DNA of 64,000 bases from assembly GCF_013283795.1 (NCBI RefSeq), contig NZ_JABSOD010000002.1, forward strand, positions 248,001 to 312,000, written 5' to 3'. The notes beneath the pieces were generated by a model. The model was given only the letters and a program-made list of their open reading frames with translations, did not search any database and was not told the origin of the DNA. Source of the DNA: Rheinheimera lutimaris. GTDB lineage: Bacteria > Pseudomonadota > Gammaproteobacteria > Enterobacterales > Alteromonadaceae. The position numbers were made by a program, and so were the translations under genes. Of the stretch, positions 50,131-59,517 are shown piece after piece. Each line of letters begins with the position of its first letter. Within the stretch, counting starts at the first letter, position 1.

Positions 50131-53100
50131 ATGGATACCAATAAGGGCATTATTGCCTGGTTTGCCCGCAACAGCGTGGCAGCAAATTTATTGATGGCAA
50201 TTATTCTGGTGGCTGGTGTGGCATCGCTTTTTACCATTAAAAAGCAGATTTTCCCCGAAATAGTGCTGGAACAAGTCAATATCCGTGTGCCGTATCTTGG
50301 CGCAGCACCACAAGAGGTGGAAAGCGGTGTTATAGAAAAAATTGAAGAAAGCTTGCGGGGCGTTAACGGTATTAAACGCATCCGCTCTACTGCGGTTGAG
50401 GGGTTGGCAACGGTACGTGCCGAGATTGCCAGCAACTACGATATTCAGGAGGTGATGGACGAGATTAAAACTCAGGTCTCGGCGATATCGTCGCTGCCGG
50501 AACAAACCGAAAAACCGGTGGTGTACCGCGTAAGGTTTCAAAGTAATGTGATGTGGTTGTCGCTGTATGGTGATGCCGGTGAGCGCACATTGAAAGAACT
50601 GTCAAAAGATGTGCGCGATGAGCTGAAAAAGCTGCCCGGCATCAGCAAAGTGGATGTGGTAGGCGCACGTGATTATGAAATTGCTATCGAACTGTCTGAG
50701 CTGAAATTAAAAGAGTACGGTCTGACATTTGATCAGGTTGTCACGGCCATCCGTGGCAGTTCGGTTGACTTACCCGGTGGTTCTATCAAATCTGAGAGCG
50801 GCAATATTTTGCTGCGCACCAAAGGTCAGGCGTACTTTGCGCAGGACTTTGAAGATATAGTCCTGCTGACATTTGCTGACGGCACCCGCTTAGCCTTAAA
50901 AGATATTGCCACTATTAATGATGGCTTTATTGAGCGTGAAGACTTATCCACCTTTGATGGTAAAAACTCGGTATCAATCCGTGTTGATGCGGTCGGCGAT
51001 GACAATACACTGAAAATTGCCGCACAGGTAAAAGCCTACGTTGAACGCAAACAGAAAGAGCTACCACCGTCGGTATCCATCGCCCATTGGGGTGACTCCA
51101 GTTACTACCTGCAGGGCCGGCTGGATTTGATGAGCAATAACCTGCTGATGGGCGCGTTTTTGGTACTGCTGGCCTTAACATTGTTCCTCGAGTTTCGTAT
51201 TGCGTTCTGGGTTATGGTGGGTATTCCGGTTTGTTTTCTCGGTGCTATGGCCATGCTGCCGTTGCCCTTGTTTAATGTTTCGATCAATATGATCAGCCTG
51301 TTTGGTTTTATCTTAGTGCTGGGCATAGTGGTGGATGACGCCATTATTATCGGTGAAAGTGCCTACAGTGAAATTGAGAAACGCGGTAAATCGGCCGAAG
51401 CTGTTATCGCCGGGGCGAAAAAAGTAGCCATGCCTGCCACCTTCGGCGTGTTAACGACTATCGCGGCTTTTACACCGATGTTAATGGTGGGCGGTGCCCA
51501 GGCGCCGATTTGGGGTTCTATTGCCTGGGTGGTAGTACTCTGTCTGATTTTCTCGCTGGTCGAATCGAAAATGATCCTGCCGGCGCACATTGTTAATATG
51601 GACACCAAGCCGTGGGACCCAAACCGCAAAGGTTTATTTTACAGTGCCGGCCGTGCTTGCAGTAATGGTTTAAAAGCGGTGCGCGAAGCCGTAGCTCGTG
51701 CCATGCAGAGTTTTGTTACCAAGCGCTATCAACCTTTTGTCGAACGTTGTATTCAGTATCGTTATATCACCATGGCAGCGTTTTTTGCCATGCTGATCCT
51801 GATGTTTGGCGTGCTGGGCGGTGGTTTGGTACGATGGGTATTTTTTCCGAATATTCCCAGTGACTTTATCAATGCTAACCTGACTATGCAGGAAGGCTCG
51901 TCCAATCAGGCTACGGTTAATGCTATGCGTGAAGCAGAGGCCGCGCTGGTAAGGGCAAATGATAAACTTAATGCAGAATACGACGAAGATATCGTCAAGC
52001 ACAGGCTAATGTTCCTTGAAAGCGATACCGGTGGCCAGTTAGTGGTTGAGCTGGAAAAGAGCGAAGGCCGTGAAATTGACGGCTTTGAAATTGCCAATCG
52101 CTGGCGCGCTGAAATGCCGGAAATTCCGGGATTAAAAGCCTTTAAAATTAATGCTTCAACCGGTGGTGGTGGTGCTGCCGATATAGCGCTGCAACTGCGT
52201 GGCACTAATCTGGACAACCTGAAGCTGGCAACTGAAGAGTTAAAATCGCGCTTAGCTGAATATGCCGGAGTGTACGATATTGAAGACAACCTGCTGGGCG
52301 GCAATGACGAAATTGTGCTGCAGCTGAAACCTGAAGCGCATATTTTGGGCTTAACGCTGGCCGATGTGGCGCGTCAGGTACGGTATGGCTTTTACGGTGC
52401 CGAAGCGCAGCGCGTGCAGCGCGACGGCGAAGAAGTCAAAGTGATGGTGCGTTATCCGCGTACCGATCGCAGCTCTGTCGGCAGCCTGGAAAATATGCGC
52501 ATTCGCACCGCAGACGGTGGTGAAATCCCGTTTGCTCAGGTCGCCAGCTATACTATGCAGCCCAGTTTCAGTGCCATTAACCGTGTAAATGGCGAACGCG
52601 CTGTTACTATTACCGCAGCTGCCGATAAAACCACAGTGGAGCCGGGTAAGGTGGTAGGAGAAATGCGTAAAACGGTGATTAAAGAAATTACTGATAAGTA
52701 TGAAGGCGTGACCGGTGAGCTCGATGGTGCCAGCCAGGACGAAATGGATGCGCAAGCTGATTTACTCAAAGCCGGTGTGTTCGCGCTGTTCTGTATCTAT
52801 GCCTTAATGGCAGTACCGCTTAAATCGTACAGTCAGCCGCTTATTATTATGAGCGTGATCCCGTTTGGTTTAGTCGGTGCTGTAGTAGGGCATATGGTGC
52901 TTGGCCTGAGTATGAGTATTATGTCGATCTTTGGCCTGGTAGCGCTGGCCGGGGTGGTGGTAAACGACTCGCTGGTAATGGTCGACTTTGTTAATAAAGC
53001 GCGCGAGGAAGGGTTATCTATCCGTCAGGCAGTTTCACAAGCCGGTGCGCAGCGCTTCCGTGCAATATTGCTTACCTCGCTTACCACCTTTGTCGGCCTG

Positions 53101-53304
53101 GCGCCGATAGTGCTGGAAAAGAGCTTACAGGCAAAAATTGTGGTGCCGATGGCGGTGTCACTGGCGTTTGGTATTTTGTTCGCCACCATTATTACCCTGG
53201 TACTGATACCGGCGCTGTATGTAATACTGGAAGATGTGAAAAACCTGTTTCGCAGTAAAGAGCGCAAAATTGATACCCGCATAGCGCAGATGCAGCAAGA
53301 CTGA
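50131..53304 (+). CDS. RND-type efflux transporter permease
   Basis: A 1057-residue inner-membrane pump with twelve predicted helices in two homologous halves: a first helix near residues 12-33 (NLLMAIILVAGVASL), a central group at about 335-500 and a final group at about 885-1035. The typical signature LGIVVDDAIIIGESAYSEIEK carries the paired aspartates of helix 4, and the periplasmic pore and docking loops lie between the groups. The sequence fits the multidrug/hydrophobe efflux group rather than the heavy-metal group, but the substrate cannot be read. It is co-expressed with the adaptor and no local regulator is present. Confidence 0.93.
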   Translation: MDTNKGIIAWFARNSVAANLLMAIILVAGVASLFTIKKQIFPEIVLEQVNIRVPYLGAAPQEVESGVIEKIEESLRGVNGIKRIRSTAVEGLATVRAEIASNYDIQEVMDEIKTQVSAISSLPEQTEKPVVYRVRFQSNVMWLSLYGDAGERTLKELSKDVRDELKKLPGISKVDVVGARDYEIAIELSELKLKEYGLTFDQVVTAIRGSSVDLPGGSIKSESGNILLRTKGQAYFAQDFEDIVLLTFADGTRLALKDIATINDGFIEREDLSTFDGKNSVSIRVDAVGDDNTLKIAAQVKAYVERKQKELPPSVSIAHWGDSSYYLQGRLDLMSNNLLMGAFLVLLALTLFLEFRIAFWVMVGIPVCFLGAMAMLPLPLFNVSINMISLFGFILVLGIVVDDAIIIGESAYSEIEKRGKSAEAVIAGAKKVAMPATFGVLTTIAAFTPMLMVGGAQAPIWGSIAWVVVLCLIFSLVESKMILPAHIVNMDTKPWDPNRKGLFYSAGRACSNGLKAVREAVARAMQSFVTKRYQPFVERCIQYRYITMAAFFAMLILMFGVLGGGLVRWVFFPNIPSDFINANLTMQEGSSNQATVNAMREAEAALVRANDKLNAEYDEDIVKHRLMFLESDTGGQLVVELEKSEGREIDGFEIANRWRAEMPEIPGLKAFKINASTGGGGAADIALQLRGTNLDNLKLATEELKSRLAEYAGVYDIEDNLLGGNDEIVLQLKPEAHILGLTLADVARQVRYGFYGAEAQRVQRDGEEVKVMVRYPRTDRSSVGSLENMRIRTADGGEIPFAQVASYTMQPSFSAINRVNGERAVTITAAADKTTVEPGKVVGEMRKTVIKEITDKYEGVTGELDGASQDEMDAQADLLKAGVFALFCIYALMAVPLKSYSQPLIIMSVIPFGLVGAVVGHMVLGLSMSIMSIFGLVALAGVVVNDSLVMVDFVNKAREEGLSIRQAVSQAGAQRFRAILLTSLTTFVGLAPIVLEKSLQAKIVVPMAVSLAFGILFATIITLVLIPALYVILEDVKNLFRSKERKIDTRIAQMQQD

Positions 53305-53325
53305 TGTATTGAGGTTAAGGGAAAT

Positions 53326-53360
53326 AAAAAGGCCACGCAATTGCGTGGCCTTTTTGTTTT
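53326..53360. terminator. Terminator between RND pump and asnB
   Basis: A perfect palindrome, AAAAAGGCCACGCAATTGCGTGG..., gives a 15-base arm with outer A/T tracts. It lies between convergent genes and should act in both directions. Confidence 0.94.
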
Positions 53361-53370
53361 AGCTTACAGC

Positions 53371-55035
53371 TTAATAGGCTTGAGTGTGCACATCGCGCAC
53401 GGCACGGCCGGACGGATCGGTCATTTGTGCCATTTTAGCATCCCAGGCTAATGCTTCAGGAGTAGAGCAGGCGACTGACTTACCCCCCGGTACACAGGCG
53501 ATAGCGCCGGCGTGCGGGAAGTGCTCTTCAAAAATAACCCGGTAGTAATAGGCCTCTTTGCTGTCCGGCGTGTTCACCGGAAAGCGGAAGCTGGCAGTAG
53601 CCATTTGTTGATCGGTCACTTCTTTTTCCGCATGGGCTTTTAAGCTGTCAATCCAGCTGTAACCCACACCGTCAGAGAACTGTTCTTTTTGACGCCACAA
53701 TATTTCATTCGGTAACAAGCCATCAAATGCCTGACGCAGAATATGTTTTTCCATTTTGCCACCACCGCACATTTTTGCCTGTGGGTTTAAGCGCATGGCC
53801 ACATCCATAAAGTCTTTGTCGAGGAAGGGCACGCGGGCTTCAATGCCCCAGGCCGACATGGCTTTGTTGGCACGGTTGCAGTCGAACATATGCAGCCGGT
53901 CTAACTTGCGTAAGGTTTCTTCATGGAACTCGTTGGCGTTGGGTGCTTTATGGAAATACAGATAGCCGCCAAACAGCTCATCAGAACCTTCACCCGACAG
54001 TACCATTTTAATGCCGGTAGCCTTAATTTTACGCGCCATCAGATACATCGGCGTAGAGGCCCGAATGGTGGTGACATCGTAAGTCTCAAGGAAATACACC
54101 ACATCACGCAGCGCGTCCAGGCCTTCCTGCACAGTAAAGTGTACCGTGTGGTGCACTGTCCCTATGGCATCGGCTACTTTTTGCGCGGCAAGTAAATCCG
54201 GCGAACCGGCAAGCCCCACAGCAAAAGAGTGTAAACGCGGCCACCAGGCTTCAGACTCGTCATTATCTTCTACGCGGCGTTTGGCAAATTGCTGTGCAAT
54301 AGCCGAAATAAGCGAAGAGTCCAGGCCGCCGGACAGTAAGACTCCGTAGGGTACGTCTGACATTAAGTGACTTTTCACGCTGTGCTCCAGCGCGGCTTTT
54401 AACTCAGTTAAACTGGCCGGGTTATCTTTTACCGCTTCATAGCTTTGCCAGTCACGCTGATAATATTTACGCAGCTCGCCTATTTTGCTGTCGAAGTAGT
54501 GACCCGGCGGAAACTCTTTAATTTGTTTGCACACCGGTACTAAAGCTTTTAACTCCGACGCGACAAACAGCTGGCCGTGTTCGTCGTAACCGTAGTACAG
54601 CGGAATAATACCGATATGGTCGCGGGCAATCAGGTAGCGATTTTGCTCAGCGTCATACAAAATAAAGGCAAACATGCCCTGCAGCTGATCAATAAAGTCA
54701 GCGCCATGCTCCAGATATAGCGGTAATATCACTTCACAGTCTGACTTGGTTTTGAATGGGTAAGGGCTTGCCAGCTGCTTTTCGAGCTGCTTGTGATTGT
54801 AGATCTCACCATTCACTGCCAGAATGTGATTTCGATTATCATTAATCAGAGGCTGGGCACCATTTTCAGTATCTACAATCGCCAGGCGCTCGTGCACTAA
54901 AATGGCATTGTCGTTATTCCACACGCCAGACCAGTCTGGCCCGCGGTGACGTAATAACTTGGATAACTGTAGCGCCTGCTGGCGCAAGGCTTTAACATCA
55001 GTTTTGATGTCAAGCACCCCGAATATCGAACACAT
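53371..55035 (-). CDS. asnB: Asparagine synthase B (glutamine-hydrolysing)
   Basis: Makes asparagine from aspartate, ATP and glutamine. The 554-residue protein has the length of E. coli AsnB. After Met1 the glutaminase nucleophile Cys2 is in place (MCSIFGVLDI). The N-domain shows RHRGPDWSG and AVNGEIYNH, and the synthase domain shows the PP-loop LLSGGLDSSLISAIA and SGEGSDELFGGY. It is a single-gene unit, closed by the shared terminator. Confidence 0.97.
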   Translation of the reverse strand: MCSIFGVLDIKTDVKALRQQALQLSKLLRHRGPDWSGVWNNDNAILVHERLAIVDTENGAQPLINDNRNHILAVNGEIYNHKQLEKQLASPYPFKTKSDCEVILPLYLEHGADFIDQLQGMFAFILYDAEQNRYLIARDHIGIIPLYYGYDEHGQLFVASELKALVPVCKQIKEFPPGHYFDSKIGELRKYYQRDWQSYEAVKDNPASLTELKAALEHSVKSHLMSDVPYGVLLSGGLDSSLISAIAQQFAKRRVEDNDESEAWWPRLHSFAVGLAGSPDLLAAQKVADAIGTVHHTVHFTVQEGLDALRDVVYFLETYDVTTIRASTPMYLMARKIKATGIKMVLSGEGSDELFGGYLYFHKAPNANEFHEETLRKLDRLHMFDCNRANKAMSAWGIEARVPFLDKDFMDVAMRLNPQAKMCGGGKMEKHILRQAFDGLLPNEILWRQKEQFSDGVGYSWIDSLKAHAEKEVTDQQMATASFRFPVNTPDSKEAYYYRVIFEEHFPHAGAIACVPGGKSVACSTPEALAWDAKMAQMTDPSGRAVRDVHTQAY

Positions 55036-55187
55036 GATAACCTCTATTAATTAGTTTTGGCAGTATGTACGTCTAAACGCACCCCCTGAATGTGCCATGC
55101 CATGCTAAAATTGCAAGCGCTTTTTCGCGCTTTTTGTAAGTAATTCATGCTGAGGGTTTTCAGCAACTGCAACAAATAAGACTGCTT

Positions 55188-56006
55188 ATGCAAAAAACTG
55201 AAGTAAAAATCCGCTTTATGCCTCCTGCAGATTGGGACAGCGCGCTGCTGCAAACTAACCCGATATTTGCTGATCTCTGTAAGCACTTCATTATTGAGCA
55301 GTTGGCACACTACCCCGATATTGATTGGCTTAATCAGTACAGAGCGCAATCTGGCGTATGTTTTGTTGATAATGACGCGCTTAGTAGCGATGGCCGTTAT
55401 TATGAGGAATATATTTATGCCACCAGGAGCATACCTACCCGCAAAGACAACTGGCACGACTTTTTTGGTGCGCTGATCTGGTGTTTATTTCCGAAAACCA
55501 AGGCGCTGCTAAATCAGCTACATATGGCAGAAATTGCTCTGCATGGTTTAAAGCAGCGCAGTAAATTACGTAATAAACTCACCTTGTTTGATGAGTGTGG
55601 TGTAGTGATTTGCCTGGAACCTAAAGCCAGCCAGCATGCTGACCTGCTGCGCCAACACCAATGGCAGCAGAGTTTTGTCACAAATCGCAGCGACTGGTGG
55701 CAGGGTATAAGGCCAATGATATTTGGCCATGCTATTTACGAGATGGCCACATTGCCTTTTATCGGCTTAACCGCTAAAACGATATTTATTAAAGTGCCGG
55801 ATGGTTTTAGCCGCTGGCCTTTAACAGCTGCTTACAGTTTTGTTGATGATAAATTGCATGAACAAATTGCTAACGAAGCAGTACTTCTTGATAATCAACA
55901 GCTAACGCCTTTGCCATTACTGGGCGTTCCGGGCTGGTATAACGACAATGAAAGCACCGGTTTTTATCACAATACTGACTACTTCCGGCCGCAGCGCAGC
56001 ACTTAG
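55188..56006 (+). CDS. DUF3025 family protein
   Basis: A 272-residue cytoplasmic protein recognised by the DUF3025-type core: YEEYIYATRSIPTRKDNWHDFFGALIWCLFPKTKALLNQLH, a long conserved Trp/His-rich stretch. A late segment has GHAIYEMATLPFIGLTAKTIF, and it ends in PLLGVPGWYNDNESTGFYHNTDYFRP. The function of this family is unknown. It lies 24 bases upstream of the NatA-like gene in the same direction and could be co-transcribed with it. I cannot suggest a role beyond that. Confidence 0.82.
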   Translation: MQKTEVKIRFMPPADWDSALLQTNPIFADLCKHFIIEQLAHYPDIDWLNQYRAQSGVCFVDNDALSSDGRYYEEYIYATRSIPTRKDNWHDFFGALIWCLFPKTKALLNQLHMAEIALHGLKQRSKLRNKLTLFDECGVVICLEPKASQHADLLRQHQWQQSFVTNRSDWWQGIRPMIFGHAIYEMATLPFIGLTAKTIFIKVPDGFSRWPLTAAYSFVDDKLHEQIANEAVLLDNQQLTPLPLLGVPGWYNDNESTGFYHNTDYFRPQRST

Positions 56007-56030
56007 CGGCTTTAACAACAGGATGGTTGC

Positions 56031-56837
56031 ATGATTGATATTCAGGATTTAGCCAAAGCCTTTGTGCTTAGTAAAAGCAACAAGTTATCAGATACTGAAA
56101 AACAAGATGTACGTTACAGCAAAGACGCCTTTCACTCAGTGCGTAATGTCAGTTTCAGCTGCGGCAGCGGTGAGGTGTTGGGATTGTTGGGGCCAAACGG
56201 CGCCGGTAAAACTACTACCTTACGTATGCTGTCTACGGCGCTGAAACCTGATGCCGGCTCTGTGCTGTTAAACGGCGTCGATGTACTGAAACAACCGGTA
56301 AAAGCGCGGCAGCAAATTGGCTTTTTGTCGGCGGATACCGGTTTATACGGTAAGTTAACGGCGTTTGAAAATATCGCCTATTTCGGCCGTTTGCACGGTA
56401 TGAGCGAAAGCGCATTAAAGCAGCGCATCGATGAGTTGTTTACGTTGTTAAATATGCATGATTTTGCTAACCGTCGGGCTGACAATATGTCTACCGGCAT
56501 GAAACAAAAAACTGCTATTGCCCGTGCCGTAGTGCACAGCCCGAAAGTGGTTATTCTGGATGAACCCACAACAGGGCTGGATATTATGACGGTGCAAACG
56601 GTACTGGATTTTATTAAAGGCTTAAAAGCAGCCGGTACGCCGGTAATTTTTTCTACCCACCATTTAGATGAAGTGGCCTCCTTGTGTGACCGGGTGGTAG
56701 TGATTGATAAAGGTATCAGCGCCTTTTCCGGCGATATTCAGCAGTTTAAAGCTTTGTCCGGCAGCGGTGATTTACGCGAAGCGTTTTTATCGGTGTTACA
56801 GGGCAGTGTCAGCACACAACAGCAAGGAGCAGCATAA
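56031..56837 (+). CDS. natA: ABC transporter ATP-binding protein, NatA-like
   Basis: A 268-residue ATPase with Walker A GPNGAGKTT (54-62), signature MSTGMKQKTAIARA, Walker B VVILDEPTTGLD and the H-loop STHHLDE. The N-terminal part (about 10-40) carries a charged insert (SKSNKLSDTEKQDVRYSKDAF) before the core. The pairing with an ABC-2 permease of NatB type, starting on the base after its stop codon, makes a NatAB-like exporter the best fit. In Bacillus NatAB exports sodium; here the substrate is unproven. Confidence 0.88.
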   Translation: MIDIQDLAKAFVLSKSNKLSDTEKQDVRYSKDAFHSVRNVSFSCGSGEVLGLLGPNGAGKTTTLRMLSTALKPDAGSVLLNGVDVLKQPVKARQQIGFLSADTGLYGKLTAFENIAYFGRLHGMSESALKQRIDELFTLLNMHDFANRRADNMSTGMKQKTAIARAVVHSPKVVILDEPTTGLDIMTVQTVLDFIKGLKAAGTPVIFSTHHLDEVASLCDRVVVIDKGISAFSGDIQQFKALSGSGDLREAFLSVLQGSVSTQQQGAA

Positions 56838-58040
56838 ATGTGGCAGGTTTATTTTAAAGAACTTACTGAACTGATGCGTGATAAAAAAACGCTGATCTTT
56901 GTGATTTTGCTGCCGATCTTTATCTTTCCGGTGATCTTTGGCGTAATGGGCCTGGTGTTGTCCAGCACCACCAACAAAGCCATGCAAGAGCAGCACCGCT
57001 ATGTAATTATTAACGCGCAGCAAGCACCGGAGTTTGCCGATGCCTTGTTTTATCACAAAAATTTTAAACAGCTAACGACAGACAAAACCACAGAAGCCGA
57101 GCTGGTAGACGCTATCCGCAACGACGAATTTGATGTGGCAATAGTAGTACCGGCAGACTTTTCTGCTAAGCGCCAGCTGGTTGAGCAAGCGCAGTGGCAG
57201 GTTATTTATAACCAGTCATCACAATTTGATTTTATGTACCGTTACTTTACCGACCTGCTGGCCGATTTTAATGAACAGCTGCAACGTGACACCTTAACGC
57301 AGTTAAATGTCGACCCGGCAAAGCTGGCGGCCATTATAAAACCGGTTGATGTGCAAAAAGTGGATACCGCGGCGAAGCGGGAGAATATCGGTGAAAAATT
57401 CGGTGCTGTTATCGCTTATATTTTAATTCCGCTATGTTTGCTCGGCGCGTCTTACCCCGCCATTGATATGGGCGCCGGTGAAAAAGAGCGTGGCACGCTG
57501 GAAACCTTACTGATTTGTCCGATAAGCCGTGTCAGCATAGTGTTGGGTAAGTTTTTAACGGTACTGACCACCGGCCTGGTCGGGGCGTTGATCACTGTGG
57601 GCAGCTTCGGGATTTGGGGGGCTATTATCGGCTCTTTTGGTGGGATGGCCGTGGTGCAGGAGGCGATGTCTGCCATTGCGATTACTGAGCTGCTGTTGAT
57701 TTTCTCGCTGCTACTGCCCATTTCCGCAGTATTTGCTGCGTTGTTGCTGGCCATCTCTATCTACGCCCGCACCTTTAAAGAGGCGCAAAACTATATCAGT
57801 CCGTTGTCGATTATGATTTTTTTGCCGCTGGTTGCCGCGATGATGCCGGGTGTTGAGTTAAACGGTAAAACGGCGCTGGTACCTATTATGAACGTGGCAT
57901 TGGCCATTAAAGAGTTGATTAAAGGCACCGCCGATTACGCTATGCTGGCGCTGATCTTCGGCTCTACGCTGGTGCTGGCTGCTGTAGCTATCGGCTTTTG
58001 TGTACATTGGTTCCAACAGGAAAAAGTGCTGTTTCGTTAA
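56838..58040 (+). CDS. natB: ABC-2 type permease, NatB-like
   Basis: A 400-residue membrane protein. A first helix near residues 18-40 is followed by a large extracytoplasmic domain (about 45-180). A C-terminal group of six helices begins with GAVIAYILIPLCLLGASYPAIDMGAGEKERGTLETLLICP, a segment typical of the NatB/CcmB-like ABC-2 family. It directly abuts natA, so the pair forms a two-gene exporter. A terminator follows at 58066. Confidence 0.87.
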   Translation: MWQVYFKELTELMRDKKTLIFVILLPIFIFPVIFGVMGLVLSSTTNKAMQEQHRYVIINAQQAPEFADALFYHKNFKQLTTDKTTEAELVDAIRNDEFDVAIVVPADFSAKRQLVEQAQWQVIYNQSSQFDFMYRYFTDLLADFNEQLQRDTLTQLNVDPAKLAAIIKPVDVQKVDTAAKRENIGEKFGAVIAYILIPLCLLGASYPAIDMGAGEKERGTLETLLICPISRVSIVLGKFLTVLTTGLVGALITVGSFGIWGAIIGSFGGMAVVQEAMSAIAITELLLIFSLLLPISAVFAALLLAISIYARTFKEAQNYISPLSIMIFLPLVAAMMPGVELNGKTALVPIMNVALAIKELIKGTADYAMLALIFGSTLVLAAVAIGFCVHWFQQEKVLFR

Positions 58041-58065
58041 TTCAGTGAATCAGTTTTACATCAGT

Positions 58066-58096
58066 ACAACGCCAGCTTTATGCTGGCGTTGTTATT
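58066..58096 (+). terminator. Terminator after natB
   Basis: ACAACGCCAGC / GCTGGCGTTGT with a five-base loop is followed by TATTA. It is an 11-base-pair stem with only a short T-tract. Confidence 0.75.
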
Positions 58097-58122
58097 AGTA
58101 ACGATTCAAGTTCACAAATACT

Positions 58123-58141
58123 ATTGATAATGGTTCTTAAT
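58123..58141 (+). promoter_or_regulatory. Possible Fur site upstream of bfd
   Basis: ATTGATAATGGTTCTTAAT shows a partial match to the GATAATGATAATCATTATC Fur consensus, 41 bases before the bfd start. bfd genes are commonly Fur-repressed, so the position fits. The match is weak in the right half. Confidence 0.35.
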
Positions 58142-58181
58142 AATATTAAAATGCTCGCGTACTGTTATCCGGAGTGCTGTT

Positions 58182-58388
58182 ATGTACGTGTGTTTATGCA
58201 AAGCTGTTACTGACAAAGCCATTAAACAAAAGGTGGCCGAAGGTGTATCGACTATGCGCGAACTGAAAATATGCACCGGTGTTGGCAGCCAATGTGGTAA
58301 ATGTATCTGCCAGGCGCAACAAATTTTGCATAACGAATTAGTGCATATTTCAGACAACTCCTTAGAACTGGCGCAACCTGCAGCCTGA
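58182..58388 (+). CDS. bfd: Bacterioferritin-associated ferredoxin
   Basis: A 68-residue [2Fe-2S] protein. The cluster ligands Cys4, Cys6, Cys38 and Cys41 fit the Bfd pattern (C-x-C near the N-terminus and C-x2-C in SQCGKC). Bfd reduces bacterioferritin to release stored iron. No bacterioferritin (bfr) gene is next to it here. It is a single-gene unit with a possible Fur site upstream. Confidence 0.93.
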   Translation: MYVCLCKAVTDKAIKQKVAEGVSTMRELKICTGVGSQCGKCICQAQQILHNELVHISDNSLELAQPAA

Positions 58389-58521
58389 TGTGCATTTATA
58401 TGCTTATTTTTAGCATTTAAATTCTTAATCTATTCTTTTTCTTCAGCACACTGGTCATAATAACGCTCTTGATTTAGGCTAAGCACAGGCTTGGTATAAC
58501 AGAGCGGTTATAGGCATAGTT

Positions 58522-59412
58522 ATGGATAAAATAAAACAGGTTGCCATCGTCGGTGGCGTGCATGGCAATGAATTTTCGGGTATTTATTTAATCAAGCAAT
58601 ATCAGGCTAAACCAGATTTAGCCAGTCGCGCCAGCTTTAATACTGAACTGGTGTGGGCCAATCCCGAGGCGCATTATGCCAATAAGCGCTATCTGCACAG
58701 TGATTTAAACCGTCAGTTTAAAAATACCGATTTAGCCAACCCCCGGCTTGCCAATTACGAGCAAAGCCGCGCTAAAGTACTTAATGCCCAATTAGGCCCC
58801 AAAGGCGATGCTAAAACTGATTTGCTGATTGATTTACACAACACCACCAGTAATATGGGCGCCTGTTTAATTCTGACCCAAGCCGGCCCGTTTTATAATC
58901 AACTGGCGGCCTATGTAAAGATGATGATGCCCGAGGCGATTATCTCGCGTGATGAAGATCACTTTGCTGCAGAAGAGCACGCGCTGATGTGTACTGTCGG
59001 GCGTTATGGCGTGTTAGTTGAAGTTGGCCCACAACCGCAATCAGTGCTGCGCCAGGATGTATTAGAGCTGATGGACTGCATGACACAGCATATTCTCGAC
59101 TTTGCTGAACTATATAACAGCAACAGCTTACCGGCGTTACCGAAACAAACCGAAGCCTTTCGTTATTTACACAGCATTAAACTGCCAATGAATGACAAAG
59201 GTGAGCGCCTCGGTATGGTGCATAAAAATGTGCAGGACAAAGACTACCAGCCGATAAATCCGGGCGACCCTATTTTTACTCTGTTTGACGGCACCGAGAT
59301 TTACTATGACGGTGACACTACTGTATACCCAACCTTTATCAATGAGGCGGCGTACTACGATAATAATCTTGCCATGTCACTGAACGAAAAAGTCTGGATC
59401 ACACTGGATTAA
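58522..59412 (+). CDS. Aspartoacylase (AstE/AspA family zinc deacylase)
   Basis: Removes an acyl group from N-acyl-aspartate or related amino acids. The 296-residue protein has the zinc ligands His14 and Glu17 in GGVHGNEFSG and His106 in LIDLHNTTSNMG, an Arg/Asn pair in DLNRQF and the catalytic glutamate in GVLVEVGPQ. Length and motifs fit aspartoacylase more than succinylglutamate desuccinylase (AstE). It is a single gene; no aspartate-acylating partner is nearby. Confidence 0.88.
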   Translation: MDKIKQVAIVGGVHGNEFSGIYLIKQYQAKPDLASRASFNTELVWANPEAHYANKRYLHSDLNRQFKNTDLANPRLANYEQSRAKVLNAQLGPKGDAKTDLLIDLHNTTSNMGACLILTQAGPFYNQLAAYVKMMMPEAIISRDEDHFAAEEHALMCTVGRYGVLVEVGPQPQSVLRQDVLELMDCMTQHILDFAELYNSNSLPALPKQTEAFRYLHSIKLPMNDKGERLGMVHKNVQDKDYQPINPGDPIFTLFDGTEIYYDGDTTVYPTFINEAAYYDNNLAMSLNEKVWITLD

Positions 59413-59517
59413 TTTACCTTATGCTTTACAGCTAAGTTGTTGTTTTGGTTTTCTTTTAATGGTGTCTGTGTTATTAAACTGTTATGAAAGTTTAATGCTG
59501 TTAACCAATGGTGCTGA

